Of a stretch of DNA of 43,183 bases, positions 16,839 to 25,675 are shown in pieces (the first letter of the stretch is position 1; each line of letters starts with the position of its first letter). The stretch comes from Cytophagales bacterium Ga0077538 (lineage in GTDB: Bacteria; Bacteroidota; Bacteroidia; Cytophagales; Cyclobacteriaceae), in contig LNEN01000115.1 of the NCBI GenBank assembly GCA_001464155.1, positions 1 to 43,183 on the forward strand, read 5' to 3'. The notes beneath the pieces were generated by a model, which saw only the letters and a list, made by a program, of their open reading frames with translations, had not been told where the DNA came from and did no database searches. A program made the translations under genes and the position numbers.

Positions 16839-17096
16839 TTAACGCGCTACGGGAGTAAGATTGACTACTTCAATTTTTTTTATTTCCGGAACGGCCTTGC
16901 GAATGGCTTCTTCCACCCCCGCTTTGAACGTCATACTGCTCATGGGGCACGAACCACAGGCTCCCACAAATTCCAAAACCAGTGTATGGTCGCTTGTGAC
17001 TTCATTGATTTTCACATTACCCCCATCTGCTTCCAGATACGGGCGTATGCTATCCAATGAATCTTCAATGCGCTTGGTGAGTTCTTTTAGGTTCAT
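16839..17096 (-). CDS. NifU C-terminal-domain (Nfu-type) Fe-S scaffold protein
   Basis: Small Fe-S cluster carrier of 85 residues from ATG 17096 (MNLKELTKRIEDSL); the longer frame from 17129 has an unlikely N-terminus. It contains the RPYLEADGGNVKI segment and the cluster-binding CGSCPMS (CxxC) of the NifU C-terminal domain; two monomers share one [4Fe-4S] cluster. Directly downstream of mrp in the same direction with a 51-bp gap, so the scaffold and its partner ATPase are likely co-expressed. Nothing unusual in length or motif. Confidence 0.93.
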   Translation of the reverse strand: MNLKELTKRIEDSLDSIRPYLEADGGNVKINEVTSDHTLVLEFVGACGSCPMSSMTFKAGVEEAIRKAVPEIKKIEVVNLTPVAR

Positions 17097-17147
17097 GTAA
17101 ATGGTATTTCCTGATTTATTATAAAACAAAAAAGTAAGTCTTACTGG

Positions 17148-18242
17148 TTAACTAAGAATTTCCACTTTTTTGGTTTGTGTAAAAGTAGCATTTCTTATGG
17201 CAATGTGACGGGCCAATGCTTCTGACAAGTCCATAAAAGCCTTGGCAGTCACACCCTCTTTCAACACAGCTGGCAGGCCGCTATCCCCGCTTTCGCGGAT
17301 GCTTTGCACCAGGGGTATCTGACCCAGCAGAGGAACATCGAACTTTTGCGATAAGTTCGAACCGCCATCTTTACCAAAGATGTAATACTTGTTATCGGGC
17401 AGCTCTTCCGGGCTGAAGTAAGCCATGTTTTCGACTACGCCTAATACAGGCACGTTGATTTGAGGTTGCTTGAACATGGCCAAGCCTTTTTGAGCATCGG
17501 CCAAAGCTACTTTTTGCGGGGTGGTAACAATGATAGCCCCTGTTACTGGTACTGTCTGCACCAGAGTTAAATGAATGTCGCTTGTACCGGGTGGTAAATC
17601 GATAAATAAATAGTCCAGATCACCCCACTCCACATCCATAATAAACTGCTTCAATGCCGAGCTGGCCATAGGTCCACGCCACACGACAGCGCTTTCAGGT
17701 GGTGTTAAAAATCCGATAGAAACGAGCTTTACGCCATACTGTTCAATGGGCACAATAATGTTTTTGCCATTTACCTGTTTAACGGTAGGTTGCTCGTGTT
17801 CACAGTTAAACATAACAGGTATGGATGGACCATAAATGTCGGCATCAATTAGCCCCACTTTGGCACCTGCTTTAGCTAAGGCTACTGCCAGGTTGGAGGT
17901 AACGGTAGATTTTCCAACACCGCCCTTTCCAGAGGCCACGGCAATGATGTTTTTTACCCCCGGCAATAAGGGTGCGTTATCGCGCAAACTTGTTACGGAC
18001 GAGGTCATGAAAATGGCGATTTCAACGCCTTTACCAACCACTTTCTCTACAGCCTCCCGGCAGTCTTTTTCAATTTTCGCCTTGAGGGGGCAGGCAGGGG
18101 TGGTTAGCACCACCGAGAAGGAAACCTTTGCCGCTTCTAGCTTTATATCTTTAATCATGCCCAAACTCACCAGATCGCGTTGAATATCAGGATCGTTGAC
18201 AGTGGACAGAGCTTTTATAATATCAGATTCTGTGAAATTCAT
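17148..18242 (-). CDS. Mrp/ApbC-type iron-sulfur carrier ATPase
   Basis: From ATG 18242 (MNFTESDIIKAL) 364 residues; the 18-residue longer frame from 18296 is probably not used. Residues 1-90 form a MIP18/DUF59 domain. The P-loop ASGKGGVGKST lies at about 103-113 with the deviant Walker signature, followed by DADIYGPSIP and the FIDLPPGTSD switch segment. The function is loading or transfer of Fe-S clusters in the cytosol, in keeping with the Nfu gene next to it. The CxxC that bridges the cluster in E. coli-type ApbC is absent: the corresponding region reads ENMAYFSPEELPDNKYYIFG. This seems to be the Bacteroidota form, by recollection and not by search. Confidence 0.93.
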   Translation of the reverse strand: MNFTESDIIKALSTVNDPDIQRDLVSLGMIKDIKLEAAKVSFSVVLTTPACPLKAKIEKDCREAVEKVVGKGVEIAIFMTSSVTSLRDNAPLLPGVKNIIAVASGKGGVGKSTVTSNLAVALAKAGAKVGLIDADIYGPSIPVMFNCEHEQPTVKQVNGKNIIVPIEQYGVKLVSIGFLTPPESAVVWRGPMASSALKQFIMDVEWGDLDYLFIDLPPGTSDIHLTLVQTVPVTGAIIVTTPQKVALADAQKGLAMFKQPQINVPVLGVVENMAYFSPEELPDNKYYIFGKDGGSNLSQKFDVPLLGQIPLVQSIRESGDSGLPAVLKEGVTAKAFMDLSEALARHIAIRNATFTQTKKVEILS

Positions 18243-18347
18243 GCTGCAAATTAGGTCTCGAAATTCGAAGTTGGAAGCTGTCCGGTGGAAAATCAAGACT
18301 ATTTCAAAAATCGATGCCCGAAGCTCAAACCTCTAGCATCCAATCGG

Positions 18348-18355
18348 TATCTTTG
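18348..18355 (+). promoter_or_regulatory. Bacteroidota -7 box (TATCTTTG) for dnaG
   Basis: Exact TAnnTTTG match 20 bp before the dnaG ATG, implying a leader of roughly 15 bases. It lies in the 133-bp divergent spacer between mrp and dnaG. A -33 element is not obvious. Confidence 0.65.
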
Positions 18356-18375
18356 ACCTCTATTTTTTATCCTGA

Positions 18376-20286
18376 ATGATTAGCCGCGACACGATTGACG
18401 AAATAAAGAGCCGTATGGACATCGTGGATGTCATCAGCGACTTTATTTCCCTGAAGCGTTCGGGCCAAAACTACAAGGCACTTAGCCCATTTAACAACGA
18501 GAAAACACCTTCGTTCTACGTAGTCCCCTCTAAGGGCATTTTTAAAGATTTTAGTAGCGGCAAGGGCGGAGATGCCATCACCTTTGTGATGGAACACGAG
18601 GGAATGAGCTATACTGAAGCCCTTCGCTTTTTAGCCAAAAAATACGGGGTTGAGATCAAGGAGACGGTTGTAGCAAAAGAAGAACAGGAAGCCCTTAGTG
18701 CGCGAGACAGTCTGTACATTGTCATGAACTTTGCCAAAGATCATTACAAAGATCTGCTGGTAAATCATGAAGAGGGGCAGAGTATTGGCCTGAGTTATTT
18801 TCGGGAACGCGGTTTTCACGATCGCAGCATTGAGAAATTCGAATTGGGCTATGCACTGAACGAGTGGAACCATTTAGAAGAACTTGCCCTCTCCAAAGGC
18901 TATAGCCAGGAAGTGCTGGAGAAATCCGGATTGGTTATCCGAAAGGACGAAGGCAAACACTACGACCGCTTTCGCGGGAGGGTTATTTTCCCTGTACACA
19001 ATTTAGCTGGAAAAATAATTGCCTTTGGTGCGCGCATTCTCACCAAAGAAAAAGATCAGCCCAAGTACATCAATTCTCCGGAGACGGAGATTTACCACAA
19101 GAGTAATGTGCTCTATGGTATGTATCAGGCAAAGAACGCCATTCGTAAAGAGGACTTCTGCTTTTTGGTAGAAGGCTATACGGATGTCATCTCCATGCAT
19201 CAGGCCGGTATCGAAAATGCCGTGGCTTCTTCGGGTACTGCGCTTACAGAAGAACAGATAAAACTGATCAAGCGATTCACCGATAACGTAACCGTACTTT
19301 TTGATGGGGATGCCGCAGGGATTAAAGCGGCTTTGCGTGGCATTGATTTGGTGTTGAAGGGTGGCTTGAATGTACGAGTGCTACTCTTGCCCGATGGTGA
19401 CGACCCGGATAGTTTTTCGAAGAAGTACAGCAGTACTGAACTGAAGGAGTATTTTCAGAAGAACACAAAGGACTTTATCTCTTTCAAGATTGATCTCTAT
19501 GCGGCTGATGCTTCGCGCGATCCTATTAAGAAAGCAGAGGCGATTCGCGAGATCATATCCAGTATTGCGGTCATCCCCGATCCCATCAAACGTTCAGTCT
19601 ACATTCAGGAGACCAGTGCCTTGTTGAAAATACAAGAAACGGTCTTGCTGACGGAGTTGAACAAAATGCTGATAGGGGAGCGTAAAAAACTTCAGCAAGA
19701 ACAGCCCCAAGAAGGACTGTCGGTTGATTTTCCTGTAGAGCCGCCAGCATCTACCCGATTGGACACTGCGGGCATGGTGCAAATGCAGGAGCGAGAAACG
19801 ATTCGACTCTTGCTCAACTATTCAGAGAGTGCGGTAGAGGAACAAAAGCTGATTCATTATATGTTACAAGAAATGGACGAGGTAGCGTTTACCAATCCAG
19901 TATTCAACGAAATTTTTGAAACCTTTAAGCGCATGAGCAATGCAGGTCAGGAAGTAGACGAATTGTACTTTTTGGAAAACGGCTCACAAGAAGTAAAAAC
20001 CACAGTGGCCGATTTAATGACTTCACGTTATCACACCAGTCCGCATTGGAGCGAGAAATATCACATCTATTTTCCGCATGAAAAGGAAGTGATACACGAC
20101 ATGGCCTACAGCAATGTATTGCGGTATAAGTTCCGCGCGATCCAGAAGTTGATGGAGGAAAATTTGCAGAAGATAAAACTGGCGGTGAGCGAGGAAGACT
20201 TGGATAATTATTTAACCATTCACGAACAACTTAAAAATGCAGAGCGCGAAATAGCGGCAACCTTAGGAATAGTAGTAGCGAAATAA
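18376..20286 (+). CDS. dnaG: DNA primase DnaG without zinc-binding ligands
   Basis: 636-residue replicative primase that makes RNA primers at the fork. The N-terminal CHC2-type domain is recognisable (SGQNYKALSPFNNEKTPSF and FKDFSSGKGGDAI), but the four zinc ligands of the usual CPFHxEKTPSF and CFGCGxGGD motifs are replaced by Ser, Asn, Asp and Ser. The rest is intact: the RNA polymerase domain with GRVIFPVHN and FGARI, and the TOPRIM acidic residues in LVEGYTDVISMHQ and DGDAAGIKAA, with the DPDSF that follows. The C-terminal region (about 440-636) is the helicase-interaction domain. I recall the same ligand loss in other Bacteroidota DnaG proteins. Its own -7 box lies just upstream. Confidence 0.95.
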   Translation: MISRDTIDEIKSRMDIVDVISDFISLKRSGQNYKALSPFNNEKTPSFYVVPSKGIFKDFSSGKGGDAITFVMEHEGMSYTEALRFLAKKYGVEIKETVVAKEEQEALSARDSLYIVMNFAKDHYKDLLVNHEEGQSIGLSYFRERGFHDRSIEKFELGYALNEWNHLEELALSKGYSQEVLEKSGLVIRKDEGKHYDRFRGRVIFPVHNLAGKIIAFGARILTKEKDQPKYINSPETEIYHKSNVLYGMYQAKNAIRKEDFCFLVEGYTDVISMHQAGIENAVASSGTALTEEQIKLIKRFTDNVTVLFDGDAAGIKAALRGIDLVLKGGLNVRVLLLPDGDDPDSFSKKYSSTELKEYFQKNTKDFISFKIDLYAADASRDPIKKAEAIREIISSIAVIPDPIKRSVYIQETSALLKIQETVLLTELNKMLIGERKKLQQEQPQEGLSVDFPVEPPASTRLDTAGMVQMQERETIRLLLNYSESAVEEQKLIHYMLQEMDEVAFTNPVFNEIFETFKRMSNAGQEVDELYFLENGSQEVKTTVADLMTSRYHTSPHWSEKYHIYFPHEKEVIHDMAYSNVLRYKFRAIQKLMEENLQKIKLAVSEEDLDNYLTIHEQLKNAEREIAATLGIVVAK

Positions 20287-20301
20287 GTCCTTAATTGGAA
20301 T

Positions 20302-20369
20302 CCCCTCCAAAAGGAGGGGTGTCCGAAGGACGGGGTGGTGACCACCCCTGCCCCTCCTGAGAGGAGGGG
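20302..20369. repeat. REP-like element of three consecutive hairpins
   Basis: In the dnaG-ribBA spacer: CCCCTCC/GGAGGGG (20302-20319, AAAA loop), GGGGTGGT/ACCACCCC (20332-20348, one-base loop) and CCCCTCCT/AGGAGGGG (20351-20369, GAG loop), with a small GTCC/GGAC between the first two. All are perfect. This G/C-rich composition is common in Bacteroidota REP-like intergenic elements. It could act as a terminator or message stabiliser but has no T run. Confidence 0.8.
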
Positions 20370-20396
20370 AGTTTTCTAACAACTTGAATTGATAGT

Positions 20397-21620
20397 ATGA
20401 CCGATATAAAACTGAACACCATCGAAGAAGCCATTGAAGACATTAAGCATGGCAAAGTGATTATAGTAGTAGATGACGAGGATCGTGAAAATGAAGGTGA
20501 CTTCATTTGCGCAGCCGAAGCCATCACACCCGAGATTGTCAACTTTATGGCACGCCACGGTCGTGGACTCATTTGCTGCTCGCTAATTGAAGATCGTTGT
20601 GATGAATTAGGGTTGGAGATGATGGTCGGAAAAAATACGGCCGCTTACGAAACCAACTTTACCGTTTCAGTTGATTTGATTGGTCATGGCTGTACCACCG
20701 GTATATCGGCTCACGATCGTTTCAAAACCATTCGTGCCTTGGTAGATCCGGAAACAAAACCTGAAGAGCTCGGTAAACCCGGTCACATTTTTCCGCTCAA
20801 AGCAAAACGTGGTGGTGTATTACGCAGAACGGGACATACAGAAGCTTCCATGGACTTTGCTCGCCTCGCAGGTTTTAAACCAGCGGGCGTATTGGTGGAA
20901 ATATTGAAGGAAGATGGTAGCATGGCTCGCTTGCCCGATCTAAAGTTGGTTGCTGAAGAGTTCGATATGAAATTGGTTTCGATCAAAGATCTGATCGAAT
21001 ATCGATTAAAGCATGAGTCGCTCATCGAGCGTCAGATTGATGTGAAGATGCCAACTGAGCATGGCGATTTTAAATTAGTAGCCTTCAGACAAATCAACAC
21101 CAATGATATTCACATGGCGCTTGTGCGTGGTGAGTGGGAAAAAGATGAACCAGTCTTGGTGCGTGTTCATTCTTCATGCGTTACAGGAGATATCTTTGGA
21201 TCGTGCCGTTGTGATTGCGGACCTCAGTTGCACAAGGCCATGGAAATTGTGGATCAAGCAGGAAAGGGAGTCGTGCTTTATATGAATCAGGAGGGAAGGG
21301 GCATTGGTTTATTAAATAAGCTGCGTGCCTATAAACTACAAGAAGAAGGACTCGACACCGTGGAGGCGAATATTCAATTGGGTTTTGACATGGATGAGCG
21401 AGATTACGGAGTAGGAGCTCAAATTTTACGAGACCTGGGTATTTCTAAAATCAAATTGATCACGAATAATCCGAAGAAGCGTGTGGGCTTAATGGGCTAT
21501 GGCTTGGAGATTGTTGACAATGTAGCCATTGAGATTGTGCCTAATCCGCACAATGAGAAATACCTGACTACCAAACGGGATAAAATGGGGCATACCATTT
21601 TAGGGCATAAAACTAAGTAA
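20397..21620 (+). CDS. ribBA: Bifunctional DHBP synthase / GTP cyclohydrolase II
   Basis: 407 residues catalysing the two entry steps of riboflavin synthesis. N-terminal RibB domain (1-200): [11 protein letters not shown] at 26-36 binds Mg and ribulose 5-phosphate, and [16 protein letters not shown] completes the site. C-terminal RibA domain (205-407): the zinc ligands fit Cys261, Cys272 and Cys274 in [17 protein letters not shown], spaced as in E. coli RibA, and NQEGRGIGL follows. Both halves look catalytically intact. No FMN riboswitch is seen upstream; the spacer is taken up by the REP-like hairpins. Confidence 0.96.
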   Translation: MTDIKLNTIEEAIEDIKHGKVIIVVDDEDRENEGDFICAAEAITPEIVNFMARHGRGLICCSLIEDRCDELGLEMMVGKNTAAYETNFTVSVDLIGHGCTTGISAHDRFKTIRALVDPETKPEELGKPGHIFPLKAKRGGVLRRTGHTEASMDFARLAGFKPAGVLVEILKEDGSMARLPDLKLVAEEFDMKLVSIKDLIEYRLKHESLIERQIDVKMPTEHGDFKLVAFRQINTNDIHMALVRGEWEKDEPVLVRVHSSCVTGDIFGSCRCDCGPQLHKAMEIVDQAGKGVVLYMNQEGRGIGLLNKLRAYKLQEEGLDTVEANIQLGFDMDERDYGVGAQILRDLGISKIKLITNNPKKRVGLMGYGLEIVDNVAIEIVPNPHNEKYLTTKRDKMGHTILGHKTK

Positions 21621-21662
21621 CCTATTTTGCAAGAGGTCGTACATAGCTCAGGAATACTAGAA

Positions 21663-22274
21663 ATGAAAGCACTTCGCATTGTCATACTCAGTTTTTTTTC
21701 TTTGCTGCTGGCTTGTTCTTCTGTCAGAAGTCAGGATTGGGCCTTTGAGTTATGGCACGAGGGAAAATTGGTGCTCGAAGCGGGTGATACCTTGCGAGGC
21801 CAGATCAAATATGATTTGCAACAAGACCTGCTTCAATACAAAAACAACCAGAGTATTGCGGAGGCATTTACAGCTCGCAAAGTTGTTTACTTTGAAATAT
21901 TTGATAATACTGTAAAGCGCTACCGACAATTCTATTCCCTGCCTTATGCAGCCCTTACTACCTATAAGGCACCCGTCTTTTTTGAATTACTGCAAGAAGG
22001 CAAGATGACTATACTTTGCCGGGAGGCTTTGGAGTACAAGACTGTCAGTAGTCCTTATATGATAGGCTCCTACACACGCCTGGTCTTGGTGAACCGGTAT
22101 TATGTGTTGGAAGAAAACGGTGATATTGTTGAATTGGATGGAAAGAAATCAGACCTACTTGACAAGATGGGGCGAAAGAGCGAAGACGTAGAGAAGTTTG
22201 TAAAGAAAAACAGACTTCGTTATGACGAGAAGTATGATATTGCCAGAATAGTGGAGTATTACAATTCGTTGTAA
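21663..22274 (+). CDS. Unknown exported protein (possible lipoprotein)
   Basis: From ATG 21663 (MKALRIVILSFFSLLLAC) 203 residues; the longer frame from 21627 adds a hydrophilic stretch before the signal sequence and is unlikely. The N-terminus contains LLAC, which fits a lipobox, but a signal peptidase I site after VRS, leaving QDW, is equally plausible. The mature part is soluble, beta-rich at first (KLVLEAGDTLRGQIKYDL, FTARKVVYFEIFD), with a helical Lys/Asp-rich C-terminus (DLLDKMGRKSEDVEKF). It resembles the many Bacteroidota proteins annotated only as hypothetical; I do not recognise a domain. It stands alone between ribBA and surE, with spacers of 42 and 108 bp. Confidence 0.7.
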   Translation: MKALRIVILSFFSLLLACSSVRSQDWAFELWHEGKLVLEAGDTLRGQIKYDLQQDLLQYKNNQSIAEAFTARKVVYFEIFDNTVKRYRQFYSLPYAALTTYKAPVFFELLQEGKMTILCREALEYKTVSSPYMIGSYTRLVLVNRYYVLEENGDIVELDGKKSDLLDKMGRKSEDVEKFVKKNRLRYDEKYDIARIVEYYNSL

Positions 22275-22382
22275 ATGTTTTGAACGATTGAGTAGATCAA
22301 GATCTGTTTAAGAATGTATATCATGTAGCCTTCAACATGCTTTTACGAGATCAGCTATAGGCAGGTAGGCTCAAGCTTATAA

Positions 22383-23168
22383 ATGAACGAAATGAAAAAA
22401 CCTTTAATACTAGTATCGAACGATGATGGGATCACCTCCAAAGGTATCCGCACCTTGGTCAATGTGATGAAAACAATTGGTGATGTAATTGTTGTGGCGC
22501 CTGATGGTCCTCAATCAGGCATGGGACATGCCATCACCGTTGGTGAAACCTTACGCTTGGAGCAATCTAGTATTTTTGAAGGCGTACGAGCCTACGAATG
22601 CTCAGGTACTCCTGCTGATTGCGTTAAAATGGCCAGACACTATGTATTGCGTGATGAACGTGAGCCGGATGTAATTGTGAGTGGGATCAATCATGGAAGT
22701 AACACCTCTATTAGTGTATTGTACTCCGGCACCATGTCGGCAGCCATTGAAGGAGCCATTGAGGGTACACCGGCCATTGGATTTTCGCTTTGTGATTATG
22801 GTCACGATGCAGACTTCAGTCATACAGAAGAATACATCCGAAAAATTACGATGCAAGTGTTGGAAAAGGGATTGCGTAAAGGTGTGGCCTTAAATGTAAA
22901 TTTCCCTCCAAAGCGCAACGAAGCGATCAAAGGCATTCGCATCTGCAGGCAAGCGAATGCAAAATGGGTGGAGGAATTTGATGAACGAAGAGATCCGAAC
23001 GGTAGACGCTACTTCTGGATGGCCGGTAACTTTGTAAACTTTGATAAAGGAGAAGACAACGATGAATGGGCGATTGCTAATAACTACATTTCTGTTGTCC
23101 CTTGTCAGTTTGACTTAACAGCGCATTCGGCTATACCTGTGTTGAATGAAGAGTGGAGTATTCTGTAA
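22383..23168 (+). CDS. surE: 5'/3'-nucleotidase SurE
   Basis: 261-residue metal-dependent phosphatase acting on nucleoside monophosphates and related survival substrates. The active-site motif SNDDG occurs at 12-16 (Asp14, Asp15), followed by PDGPQSGMGHAIT, CSGTPADCVK and SGINHGSN, all family signatures. A start at ATG 22383 or 22392 (MKKPLILVSNDDG) is possible; the second leaves the usual spacing to the first beta strand. Convergent with priA: the stops abut (23168/23169) without a visible terminator. Confidence 0.96.
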   Translation: MNEMKKPLILVSNDDGITSKGIRTLVNVMKTIGDVIVVAPDGPQSGMGHAITVGETLRLEQSSIFEGVRAYECSGTPADCVKMARHYVLRDEREPDVIVSGINHGSNTSISVLYSGTMSAAIEGAIEGTPAIGFSLCDYGHDADFSHTEEYIRKITMQVLEKGLRKGVALNVNFPPKRNEAIKGIRICRQANAKWVEEFDERRDPNGRRYFWMAGNFVNFDKGEDNDEWAIANNYISVVPCQFDLTAHSAIPVLNEEWSIL

Positions 23169-25661
23169 TTAGGCAGGATCTACATCAATCACGATTCGCA
23201 AGGCTCTGAAATCTTTCTCTTTTTGAAGCTTGTCTATTTCTTTCAATAGTTCATGCTTGATAGCGGGTAAGGATTGATTTCCTCTGGCTACTTTGATTAA
23301 GATGTTCATCAGGTACTGATTTCTGATTTTTGAGATCATCGGTTCACCAGGACCGAGCACACGTCCATCCGATAAAGCACTTGTTATTTTCTCCGCCAGA
23401 ATAGTAGAGGCGGTCTTGCAAATCTTTTTATCGATGTGCTTGAGTGTGATTTCAATTAAGCGGGTAAAGGGTGGGTAGGCGTGTTGTTGTCGTTCGTTTA
23501 ATTCCGCCTGATAGAAATTCAAATAGTCATGCTGTACTACAAAGTTTAGAATGGGATGCTCGGGTTGTGAAGTTTGGATGACTACTTCTCCTTGTTTATC
23601 ACGTCTGCCCGCCCGGCCACTTACTTGCGTAATTAACTGAAAAGCTCTTTCATACGAACGAAAATCCGGAAAGTGAAGCATACGGTCAGCATTGAAAATC
23701 CCCACCAGACTCACCTTATCGAAATCCAAACCTTTGGTTACCATTTGAGTACCTACCAGAATTTTAGTTTCACCTTTTTCAAACTGTTCTATAATTGTTT
23801 CGTAACTGCTCTTGGAACGTGTCGTGTCTAAGTCCATGCGTTGTACGGCCACTTCCGGAAAATGAAGCTTAAGCTCTTCTTCTAATTTCTCAGTTCCATA
23901 CCCTACGGTTTTAATGCGTGTAGAGGTACAGGTGGGACACTGCTCAGGCATAGACTCCTTGTAGCCGCAGTAATGACATACCAAGGCATTTCTGTATTGG
24001 TGATAGGTAAGACTCACTGCACAATTGACACACTTGGGTATCCAATGGCAATCTTCGCAGCTGATGGTAGGGGAGTAGCCTCTTCTGTTTTGGAAGATGA
24101 TGACTTGCTCATCATTCGCCAAGGCTTTTTCAATTTTGCTGATGAGCAAACTGGAGAATTCCCCTTTGTTCTTTTTCTGTTGCTGATCGGTTTGCAGGTT
24201 AGCAATGGCCAAGGTAGGCAGTTGTGCTAAGGCGTAACGCTTATTGAGCGTGACCAGTCCAAACTTCTTTTGTTGTGTTTGAAAGAAGGTTTCAATGCTA
24301 GGCGTTGCTGATCCTAATAATACTTTGGCGTGATGCAGTTGCGAGAGCATGAGAGCACTGTCGCGTGCGTGGTAGCGCGGAGCCGGTTCTTGTTGCTTGT
24401 AGGAAGAATCATGTTCTTCATCAACAATGATAAGTCCCAAATTTTCGAAAGGAAGAAAAATGGCAGAACGAACCCCCACAATAAATTTGAATTGACCTCC
24501 GTGTATGTTCTTCCAAACCTCTACGCGTTCATTGTCGGAGAAACGTGAATGGTACACGCCCATAGCACTACCAAAGATGCGTTTCAGGCGCTGTACAATT
24601 TGGGTAGTCAGGGCAATTTCGGGTAAGAGTAATAATACTTGTGAGCCGCCAGCAATCGCTTTTTGAATTAATTCAATATAGATCTCTGTTTTACCACTAC
24701 CCGTGATTCCGTGAAGGAGCACAGTAGAAGTGCTTTCAAATTGCGCTAAAATTTGGTTTGCGGCCTGACGCTGATCCTCGCTCAACGTTATCGTCTGTGA
24801 ATCAGCTAAGGCATCTTCTGAAAAGCGTGAAATGATTTTCTCAAATTCTTCAAATACGCCATTTTTAATTAAGGTATTAAGAGAAGATTCTGACAGATCG
24901 CTTTTTAACAAGTGACTTCTGCTGATACCGTGTGTATTGCTGTCTACTTGCTTGATGACGGGTATTTCCTGAAGGTATTTCAGTAGCACTTCTTCCTGCT
25001 TTGGCTTGGATGCCAGCTGTTCAAAGAGTTGTTCCAGTTGGGTAGAAGAGAGAAAATTATTGGTTAAGCGTATTCTCCTTTCGACTTTGGGTTTGTATTT
25101 GTCCTTTACCTCTTCGAACAAGATAATCGCTTCTTTTTTGACAAGCGACTTTAGTATACTGTGGAGGTGTTTGACTCCTAACAATTTCGTGATGTCAGTG
25201 TAACTCAGTGATTCCTGCGCCAATTTCTTTAAGAGCATTTCTTCTTTATCACTGAATTCGAAAAGAGTTGAATTCCAATCGAAAGCAGGATGCAATTGTA
25301 CCACGCTTTCGCTCGATAACTTGAGCCCGGCTGGCAAGGCGGCATTCAACACTTCGCCTGGCGTACAGCAATAGTAGGCAGCCAGCCATTCAAAGAACTT
25401 GAATTGTATGGGTGTGAGCACAGGTTCTTCATCTAGCAATTCAAGAATGTATTTGGCTTCGTATTCTTTGGGAGGCTGGTTGTGAAGTTTGCCAATTACG
25501 CCTGTGAGTATTTTGCGTTCTCCAAATTGCACGATTACCCGCTGTCCCACTTGAACCGATTCTTGAAGGGATTGCGGTACTCGGTACGTAAATAACTTAT
25601 GAATGGGTACTGGTAAGAGTACCTCAACAAAAAGAGTATCTGTCTGTTCGAATAATGACAT
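23169..25661 (-). CDS. priA: Primosomal replication-restart helicase PriA
   Basis: 830-residue superfamily 2 helicase that reloads the replisome at stalled forks. N-terminal DNA-binding region (1-100), winged helix, then Walker A GITGSGKTEIY, DEEH box (VDEEHDSSYK), motifs III-VI including SATPSIET, GTQMVTKG and QVSGRAGR. Between the helicase lobes lie eight cysteines (CEDCHWIPKCVNC and CHYCG through CPTC) that bind two zinc ions. Full length and intact. Its start is 14 bp downstream of the DUF255 gene's stop, so the two are probably one transcript. Confidence 0.96.
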   Translation of the reverse strand: MSLFEQTDTLFVEVLLPVPIHKLFTYRVPQSLQESVQVGQRVIVQFGERKILTGVIGKLHNQPPKEYEAKYILELLDEEPVLTPIQFKFFEWLAAYYCCTPGEVLNAALPAGLKLSSESVVQLHPAFDWNSTLFEFSDKEEMLLKKLAQESLSYTDITKLLGVKHLHSILKSLVKKEAIILFEEVKDKYKPKVERRIRLTNNFLSSTQLEQLFEQLASKPKQEEVLLKYLQEIPVIKQVDSNTHGISRSHLLKSDLSESSLNTLIKNGVFEEFEKIISRFSEDALADSQTITLSEDQRQAANQILAQFESTSTVLLHGITGSGKTEIYIELIQKAIAGGSQVLLLLPEIALTTQIVQRLKRIFGSAMGVYHSRFSDNERVEVWKNIHGGQFKFIVGVRSAIFLPFENLGLIIVDEEHDSSYKQQEPAPRYHARDSALMLSQLHHAKVLLGSATPSIETFFQTQQKKFGLVTLNKRYALAQLPTLAIANLQTDQQQKKNKGEFSSLLISKIEKALANDEQVIIFQNRRGYSPTISCEDCHWIPKCVNCAVSLTYHQYRNALVCHYCGYKESMPEQCPTCTSTRIKTVGYGTEKLEEELKLHFPEVAVQRMDLDTTRSKSSYETIIEQFEKGETKILVGTQMVTKGLDFDKVSLVGIFNADRMLHFPDFRSYERAFQLITQVSGRAGRRDKQGEVVIQTSQPEHPILNFVVQHDYLNFYQAELNERQQHAYPPFTRLIEITLKHIDKKICKTASTILAEKITSALSDGRVLGPGEPMISKIRNQYLMNILIKVARGNQSLPAIKHELLKEIDKLQKEKDFRALRIVIDVDPA

Positions 25662-25675
25662 GTAAGGCTAAAGGA

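Noticed and set aside
20287-20396. FMN riboswitch upstream of ribBA
   Set aside because: The spacer is filled by three perfect G/C-rich hairpins and lacks the conserved RFN helices.
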